Below are positions 6,933-11,174 of a DNA stretch of 11,174 nucleotides, piece by piece. The first letter of the stretch is position 1; every line of letters begins with the position of its first letter. Position numbers and translations under genes: made by a program. The DNA is from UBA4582 sp047629195 (GTDB lineage: Bacteria; Pseudomonadota; Gammaproteobacteria; Pseudomonadales; Azotimanducaceae), in contig JBLHWY010000184.1 of NCBI GenBank assembly GCA_047629195.1, positions 1-11,174 on the forward strand. Reading direction: 5' to 3'. The notes beneath the pieces are model-generated. The model did no database searches. It was not told the origin of the DNA and saw only the letters and a program-made list of their open reading frames with translations.

Positions 6933-7697
6933 ATGAATTTGAAAAGTGCAGTAGCAATAGTGACAGGCTCTTCCTCGGGTGTGGGTGCAGCAACAGCGAA
7001 ATTGTTAGCGCAAAAAGGCGCAAATATCGTTATTAATTATGCTTCGAATCACGAGGGAGCCGAAAAAGCCGCGCAAGCCTGCAGGGCCGAAGGTGTTGAT
7101 GCTCTTATCTGTCAAGGAGACGTTGCGGATGACGCCTGCTGTCAGAGTATTGTTGAGCAGACAATAACGCGTTTTGGCCGCTTAGATGTACTCATAAACA
7201 ACGCGGGTACTACGAAATTTAACGCCCACGACAATCTTGCGGGCCTGGACAAAGACGATTTTTTCAAGATCTATGGTGTCAACGTTGTCGGTCCTTATCA
7301 AATGGTAAGGGCAGCAGAACAAGCGCTTAGAGCGAGCGGTGACGCGGCGGTAGTCAATGTAGCTTCTATCGCCGGCGTGCAAGGTATCGGTAGTTCGGTT
7401 GCCTACGCTGCAAGTAAAGGCGCGTTGCTAACCATGACAAAATCCTTGGCAAGAGTAATGGGGCCAGAAATTAGAGTCAACGCTGTTTGTCCAGGGTTTA
7501 TTCAAGGTGAATGGCTAGAGCAAGGGCTAGGTACAGAGGCTTATCAGAAGATGGTTAAAACGCTAGAGGCCAAGGTTCCTTTGCATCGAACGTGTACTGC
7601 CGAATCGGTTGCTGAGTCTATTGTCAGCTTTGTAGATGGTCATAGCATTATAACTGGCCAACACGTTATTTTGGATGGCGGTGCACACCTAATATGA
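6933..7697 (+). CDS. short-chain dehydrogenase/reductase (FabG-like)
   Basis: A classical SDR of 254 residues, cytosolic, using NAD(P)(H) on an alcohol or ketone substrate that the sequence does not reveal. Motifs: cofactor-binding TGSSSGVG (11-18), structural NNAG (89-92), active-site N117, S145, Y158 and K162 (YAASK), and the usual PG motif after the active site in NAVCPGFIQGEW (183-194). The residues after the second strand (INYASNHEGAEKA) resemble NADP-using FabG-like members. The C-terminus ends in GQHVILDGGAHL, as in 3-oxoacyl-ACP reductases and sugar or alcohol dehydrogenases. AGGAG lies about ten bases before the ATG. It follows the carrier by 58 bases and its TGA overlaps the ATG of the M16 peptidase gene, so it is translated together with the peptidase. 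No fatty-acid synthesis genes are adjacent, so the fabG name is not justified. Confidence 0.88.
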   Translation: MNLKSAVAIVTGSSSGVGAATAKLLAQKGANIVINYASNHEGAEKAAQACRAEGVDALICQGDVADDACCQSIVEQTITRFGRLDVLINNAGTTKFNAHDNLAGLDKDDFFKIYGVNVVGPYQMVRAAEQALRASGDAAVVNVASIAGVQGIGSSVAYAASKGALLTMTKSLARVMGPEIRVNAVCPGFIQGEWLEQGLGTEAYQKMVKTLEAKVPLHRTCTAESVAESIVSFVDGHSIITGQHVILDGGAHLI

Positions 7698-10600
7698 ATG
7701 TTGTAAATCAATCGTTGCAAACTAAAACACACCCGGCCTTTCATCTAGTTCGTCAGCAGCGACTCGACACGCTTAATTTGACTGTCTACGAATACGAACA
7801 CAAGGTCACTGGCGCGAAGCATTTTCATCTTGCTGCGCCAAATCGTGAAAACGTATTTATGGTTGCTTTCCGCACGGTGCCGATGGACTCCACAGGTGTC
7901 GCTCATATGTTAGAGCACACAGTGTTATGTGGTAGTGAAAAGTTTCCCGTTAGAGATCCTTTTTTCTTAATGATTCGTCGGTCGTTAAATACCTTCATGA
8001 ATGCTTTCACCTCTAGTGATTATACCGCATTCCCATTTGCGACTCAGAACAAGCAAGACTTTAATAACCTGTTGGAAATCTATTTAGATGCGGTGTTTTT
8101 CTCTCGACTTGACCCGCTCGATTTTGCCCAGGAAGGACATCGCTTTGAGTTTGAAAACCCTGAGGACCCTCTGACCGAATTAACCTATAAGGGTATTGTC
8201 TATAACGAAATGAAGGGGGATGTTAGCTCACCTGTCTCAGTGCTCTACGATACCCTTAAAAAGTACCTCTTTCCGACCACTACTTATCATTTCAATAGTG
8301 GCGGAGACCCAAAGAATATTCCTGACCTAACTTATGATGGCCTGATGGATTTTTACCAATCTCATTATCACCCTGCAAATGCGATGTTTATGACTTTTGG
8401 CGACAATTCCGCATTCGACCTGCAGCAAGCGTTTGAGGACAAAGCATTATCCCGATTTGAACCAAGTCCTTATAAAGTAGAGGCAGGCGAGGAAGTAAGG
8501 TATACCGAAACTCAACGAGTAACTGAATACTACGCCGTTGAGGACCATGCTAGTGAGGAAAGTGCAGTAGAGGAAAGTGCAGCAGAAGAGGGGGCTGATG
8601 AATCCCTTGTCGCTGAATCAGAAGGAAACGTTACAAATATAAGTTCAAAAAGTCATGTGGTTATGGCCTGGCTGCTAGGACCCAGTATCGAATTGGATCT
8701 ATTGCTAAAATGCAATTTGCTATCAGATGTCCTACTGGACACTAGTGCTTCGCCCCTCAGGGTGGCTCTAGAGACGACAGACCTCGCATCAGCTGCTTCA
8801 CCTTTATGCGGGCTTGAAGAGTCGAATCGAGAGATGAGTTTTATGTGTGGTCTCGAAGGATGTGATGCCAGTAATGCTGATGCCATTGAAACATTGATCA
8901 TCACAACCCTTGAGTCAATCGCTCGCGATGGCGTGCCTGTCGAAAAGCTCGAAGCGTGTTTGCATCAGCTTGAGTTAAGTCAAAGAGAGATTGGTGGCGA
9001 CGGTTCTCCATTTGGATTACAACTTATCTTTTCATGCCTTTCTGCGGTGGTTCATAGAGGAAATCCAATCGCTTTGTTGGACCTTGAACCGGTTCTGCAG
9101 CAACTAAGAGTAGAAATTCAGGATCCCAATTTTATTAAGCAACTGGTTCAGGAATTATTGTTAGACAACACGCACAGGGTGCGCCTTACCCTTGCGCCTG
9201 ACCCGACCTTAAATCAACGGGTAAAGAAAGAAGAAACAGACAGGCTGGCTATTATTAAACAACAGCTGACCGAGCCGGAAAAACTGAAGATCGTTGAGTT
9301 ATCAGCAGCGCTAAAAAGTCGGCAAGAACAAGCGGACGATGTGGAGCTGTTGCCCAAAGTAGGCATTGCTGACATTCCCACTGAAGTTACGCTAGCAGAG
9401 GGCGAGGGCGGTAAATTATCTAACGGAATTCCACTAGATCGGTTTCATGTTGGTTCAAATGGCTTGACCTACTGTCAGATCATTTGTCCACTACCCGAAT
9501 TGGATGCAGAATTATTCCCCTGCCTGCCGTTGTATACCCAAACTGTGACTGAAATTGGCTCCGCCGGTAGAGATTATCTTGAAACACAGCATTTGCAACA
9601 TAGCCTGACAGGTGGAATGGGAGCTTATACTTCTGTCCGTGGCGCGATTCATAATCCGAATATCGCGATGGCGAATATAACGTTCTCAAGCAAAACGCTA
9701 AACCCGCAACGATTTGAGATGATGAAGTTGCTGCAGGATACCTGGGCTTCTCCACAATTTGACGAGCCCAATCGTATTCGGGATCTGATTAAGCATTCGC
9801 GTGTACGCATGGAATCCAGCATCATAAATAATGCCCATGGCCTCGCCATGAGTGCAGCTTCCAGTGTTTTTAGACCGGTGTCGAAGCTTAACTATCATCT
9901 CACCGGACTTGAAGGCCTGCAGGCGATTAAGCGTTTGGATGATTCTCTCGACGATTCAACGGGCCTCAATCGATTCATTGATCAACTCCGTCATCTTCAT
10001 CAATTGATCACCTCACACTCCCCAAGATTGCTAATCGTAGGCGAGCATGATCAATTTGAAGAATCTGAGTTAGCACTCGAACGATTGTGGGGACCTAGGC
10101 CAGTCATTGAAGCAGCCTCAGTGCCAGAGTCAAAAGGTATTTACATACCATTTACAGAACCTGATTTGAATCAATGTTGGGTGACCGCTTCGCAGGTCAA
10201 TTTTTGTGCAGCCGTATTTCCAGCGGTTGCAGAGAACCACGAAGACGCAGCAGTACTGTCTGTCCTTGCTGGTGTCTTGAGTAATGGATATCTACACAAA
10301 GCTATTCGAGAGCAGGGCGGGGCCTACGGCGGTGGCGCGAGCTATGACGCTGCCAATGGTGTGTTCAGGTTTTATTCTTACCGTGATCCGAATCTCACTG
10401 AAACTTTCGAAGCGTTTCAAGCTGCTATTCATTGGGTCCAAACTGCAGCGTTGAGTTATGAACCACTAGAAGAGGCAATACTCGGTTTGGTTAGCAGTAT
10501 GGATGCGCCTGGGTCTCCTGCAGGAGAAGCACGTAAAGCATTTCATAATGGTTTGTTCGAACGAGATGCAAATGCGCATAGAGCAAAACGGTCGCGGATT

Positions 10601-10732
10601 CTAGCGGTAACAGTTGATGATGTTAAGCGAGTGGCCGCGCAGTATTTTAAAGGCCCATGTGCAAAGGCTGTTATTTGTAGTGAAGCAAATGCGAAGAAGT
10701 TGGATCGTCATTTTGTCGTGAGATCCATCTAG
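7694..10732 (+). CDS. M16C zinc metallopeptidase, presequence-protease (PreP/Cym1) type
   Basis: A 1012-residue peptidase of the insulinase superfamily, a two-half clamshell that degrades short unfolded peptides. The inverted zinc motif HxxEH is H71, E74, H75 (GVAHMLEHTVLCGS), and the third ligand is probably E172 (VYNEMKGD). SLNTFMNAFTSSDYTAFPF (97-115) is typical of the M16C/PreP branch. In the C-terminal half, R872 and Y878 (REQGGAYGGG) are the conserved substrate-backbone pair, so both halves look complete. There is no signal peptide, so it is likely cytosolic. An acidic, low-complexity insertion (about 281-318) interrupts the first half just before the conserved VVMAWLLG strand. The start overlaps the SDR stop as ATGA without a strong ribosome site, implying translational coupling. 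A good terminator follows the stop. Bacterial relatives are usually annotated simply as insulinase family proteins; the physiological substrate is unknown. Confidence 0.92.
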   Translation: MNVVNQSLQTKTHPAFHLVRQQRLDTLNLTVYEYEHKVTGAKHFHLAAPNRENVFMVAFRTVPMDSTGVAHMLEHTVLCGSEKFPVRDPFFLMIRRSLNTFMNAFTSSDYTAFPFATQNKQDFNNLLEIYLDAVFFSRLDPLDFAQEGHRFEFENPEDPLTELTYKGIVYNEMKGDVSSPVSVLYDTLKKYLFPTTTYHFNSGGDPKNIPDLTYDGLMDFYQSHYHPANAMFMTFGDNSAFDLQQAFEDKALSRFEPSPYKVEAGEEVRYTETQRVTEYYAVEDHASEESAVEESAAEEGADESLVAESEGNVTNISSKSHVVMAWLLGPSIELDLLLKCNLLSDVLLDTSASPLRVALETTDLASAASPLCGLEESNREMSFMCGLEGCDASNADAIETLIITTLESIARDGVPVEKLEACLHQLELSQREIGGDGSPFGLQLIFSCLSAVVHRGNPIALLDLEPVLQQLRVEIQDPNFIKQLVQELLLDNTHRVRLTLAPDPTLNQRVKKEETDRLAIIKQQLTEPEKLKIVELSAALKSRQEQADDVELLPKVGIADIPTEVTLAEGEGGKLSNGIPLDRFHVGSNGLTYCQIICPLPELDAELFPCLPLYTQTVTEIGSAGRDYLETQHLQHSLTGGMGAYTSVRGAIHNPNIAMANITFSSKTLNPQRFEMMKLLQDTWASPQFDEPNRIRDLIKHSRVRMESSIINNAHGLAMSAASSVFRPVSKLNYHLTGLEGLQAIKRLDDSLDDSTGLNRFIDQLRHLHQLITSHSPRLLIVGEHDQFEESELALERLWGPRPVIEAASVPESKGIYIPFTEPDLNQCWVTASQVNFCAAVFPAVAENHEDAAVLSVLAGVLSNGYLHKAIREQGGAYGGGASYDAANGVFRFYSYRDPNLTETFEAFQAAIHWVQTAALSYEPLEEAILGLVSSMDAPGSPAGEARKAFHNGLFERDANAHRAKRSRILAVTVDDVKRVAAQYFKGPCAKAVICSEANAKKLDRHFVVRSI
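8555..8590 (+). repeat. 15-bp in-frame repeat inside the peptidase gene
   Basis: Two units, GAGGAAAGTGCAGTA (8555-8569) and GAGGAAAGTGCAGCA (8570-8584), differ at one base, and GAAGAG starts a third. They encode a Glu-Glu-Ser-Ala-(Val/Ala) repeat in the acidic insertion. The unit length is a multiple of three, so copy number could vary without breaking the gene. Confidence 0.8.
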
Positions 10733-10786
10733 TAAAATGATTTCCTCGGGCGATTACTATCGTTGCGCATGCAATCTTGAAGACGA

Positions 10787-10824
10787 GTATTGGCTCTTGT
10801 AAAGAGCCAATACGGCGTTCTTTT
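10787..10824 (+). terminator. rho-independent terminator after the M16 peptidase
   Basis: GTATTGGCTCTT (10787-10798) and AAGAGCCAATAC (10802-10813) form a perfect 12-bp stem with a three-base loop (or a ten-bp stem with a larger one). A T-rich run TTCTTTT follows at 10818-10824, a few bases beyond the stem. It lies 55 bases after the peptidase stop and probably ends the rightward transcript. Confidence 0.82.
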
Positions 10825-10894
10825 GACCAATCTAAACCCCGTTTTGCTTTTCTAACGTTATAGTAGTGGCACCTATATATTTTTATTTGTGTTG

Positions 10895-10923
10895 TTGACA
10901 ATTAGGATTAGCCTGTAATTAAA
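10895..10923 (+). promoter_or_regulatory. candidate sigma-70 promoter
   Basis: A perfect -35 hexamer TTGACA (10895-10900) is followed after 17 bases by ATTAAA (10918-10923), a modest -10. It follows an A/T-rich stretch resembling an UP element and lies after the peptidase terminator, so it could start the transcript of the downstream gene. Confidence 0.4.
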
Positions 10924-10969
10924 ACCAAATGTACGAAAGGTGAGAAATGATCTTTAGGAATCTATCAAT

Positions 10970-11107
10970 TTGACCGTGAGTGTCTTGACAAACCCGCAGG
11001 GCTTCTACATTCTGTGGCTGTTGATAGTACATAACGAAGTCAGTGGCAAACGCATTGACCGAGGATCGTGGACTATTAAAAAAACTAAAAAGAGCAACAA
11101 TTCCTAG
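10970..11107 (+). CDS. possible 45-residue small ORF
   Basis: A TTG at 10970, ten bases after AGGA (10956-10959), opens a 45-codon frame ending at TAG 11105-11107, 11 bases before the next ATG. The predicted peptide has a hydrophobic patch (FYILWLLIV) and a basic tail (TIKKTKKSNNS). I do not recognise it. In this A/T-rich leader a 45-codon open frame can arise by chance, so this is only a candidate. It could be a small membrane-associated protein or upstream regulatory ORF. Confidence 0.2.
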   Translation: MTVSVLTNPQGFYILWLLIVHNEVSGKRIDRGSWTIKKTKKSNNS

Positions 11108-11118
11108 TAGGTATCAGC

Positions 11119-11174
11119 ATGAAACAGCATCAGATTAGGCGGGGAGTTTTGGCATTGACCCTGGGTCTCCTGTC
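11119..11174 (+). CDS. start of a probably exported protein (cut by window end)
   Basis: ATG at 11119 opens a frame running off the window; the 18 visible residues are MKQHQIRRGVLALTLGLL. A basic N-terminus followed by a Leu/Ala/Gly-rich hydrophobic core is typical of a Sec signal peptide or N-terminal membrane anchor. AGTAGG lies seven bases upstream as a moderate ribosome site. The mature protein is not visible, so no function can be given. Confidence 0.6.
   Translation, partial: MKQHQIRRGVLALTLGLL

Larger units (their letters stand above)
10825..11118. other. intergenic leader region with promoter-like sites and mini-ORFs
   Basis: No recognised gene lies between the peptidase terminator and the next signal-peptide-like start. 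The stretch is A/T-rich near 10870-10890 and contains two perfect TTGACA hexamers (10895-10900 and 10985-10990). An eight-codon ORF (10947-10973, MIFRNLSI) is preceded by AAGG at good spacing, and a 45-codon ORF is listed separately. The layout suggests a long regulated 5' leader for the downstream gene, but no known riboswitch or attenuator fold is recognisable by eye. Confidence 0.5.

Noticed and set aside
8653..8904. Open frame on the minus strand inside the M16 peptidase gene
   Set aside because: It lies wholly antisense to a clear, conserved coding region and its product is low-complexity and unlike any protein I know.
10671..10901. Minus-strand 76-codon frame spanning the peptidase end and terminator
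   Set aside because: It crosses the perfect terminator hairpin and overlaps the peptidase C-terminus; no supporting ribosome site or motif.
10895..11159. Repeated TTGAC words (10895, 10970, 10985, 11055, 11155)
   Set aside because: Spacing is irregular and the word is short; apart from the two TTGACA sites with possible promoter context, chance occurrence is likely.

Overview
The window looks like chromosomal DNA of a free-living Gram-negative bacterium, most likely a gammaproteobacterium and possibly marine. Reasons: a plant/proteobacterial-type glutathione reductase, a Na+-coupled amino-acid carrier, moderate GC by eye, and short intergenic gaps with ATGA overlaps. The lineage is an inference; there is no rRNA or other marker gene here. 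I see no tRNA, rRNA, CRISPR array, transposase or phage gene.

Layout. Bases 1-77 hold a short tandem repeat. A small membrane-protein ORF follows (78-380, or more likely 207-380). Bases 411-471 carry a two-part inverted repeat, probably a bidirectional terminator, because the next genes converge on it. A leftward block runs from 3546 to 541: a DOMON-like carbohydrate-binding-fold protein overlaps by 4 bases a NamZ/YbbC-type (DUF1343, GH171) exo-N-acetylmuramidase. A 31-codon ORF follows, overlapping by 4 bases a 3-isopropylmalate dehydrogenase-family gene. A divergent intergenic region (3547-3673) separates this block from rightward glutathione reductase (gor), which ends at a hairpin. Next, all rightward, come a sodium:alanine symporter-family carrier with an unusual ~110-residue insertion, an SDR oxidoreductase, and a 1012-residue M16C (PreP-like) zinc peptidase. 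The peptidase overlaps the SDR gene by 4 bases and is closed by a strong terminator at 10787-10824. The last ~390 bases contain promoter-like sites, two doubtful mini-ORFs and the first 18 codons of a probably exported protein cut by the window end.

How the genes fit together. The DOMON-like/NamZ pair is a recognisable cell-wall-sugar unit: NamZ-family enzymes remove terminal N-acetylmuramic acid from glycan chains, and the small DOMON-like protein is translationally coupled to it. Neither has a signal peptide, so the pair appears cytoplasmic. The leuB-like gene is an orphan without leuA/C/D. The SDR and peptidase are translationally coupled, but no shared pathway is evident. Carrier, SDR and peptidase could share a transcript, which would suggest amino-acid or peptide use; that is speculation.

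I did not find a convincing undescribed multi-gene system. The best leads are the carrier insertion, the signal-less NamZ/DOMON pair, the acidic repeat insertion in the peptidase, and the mini-ORF in front of leuB.
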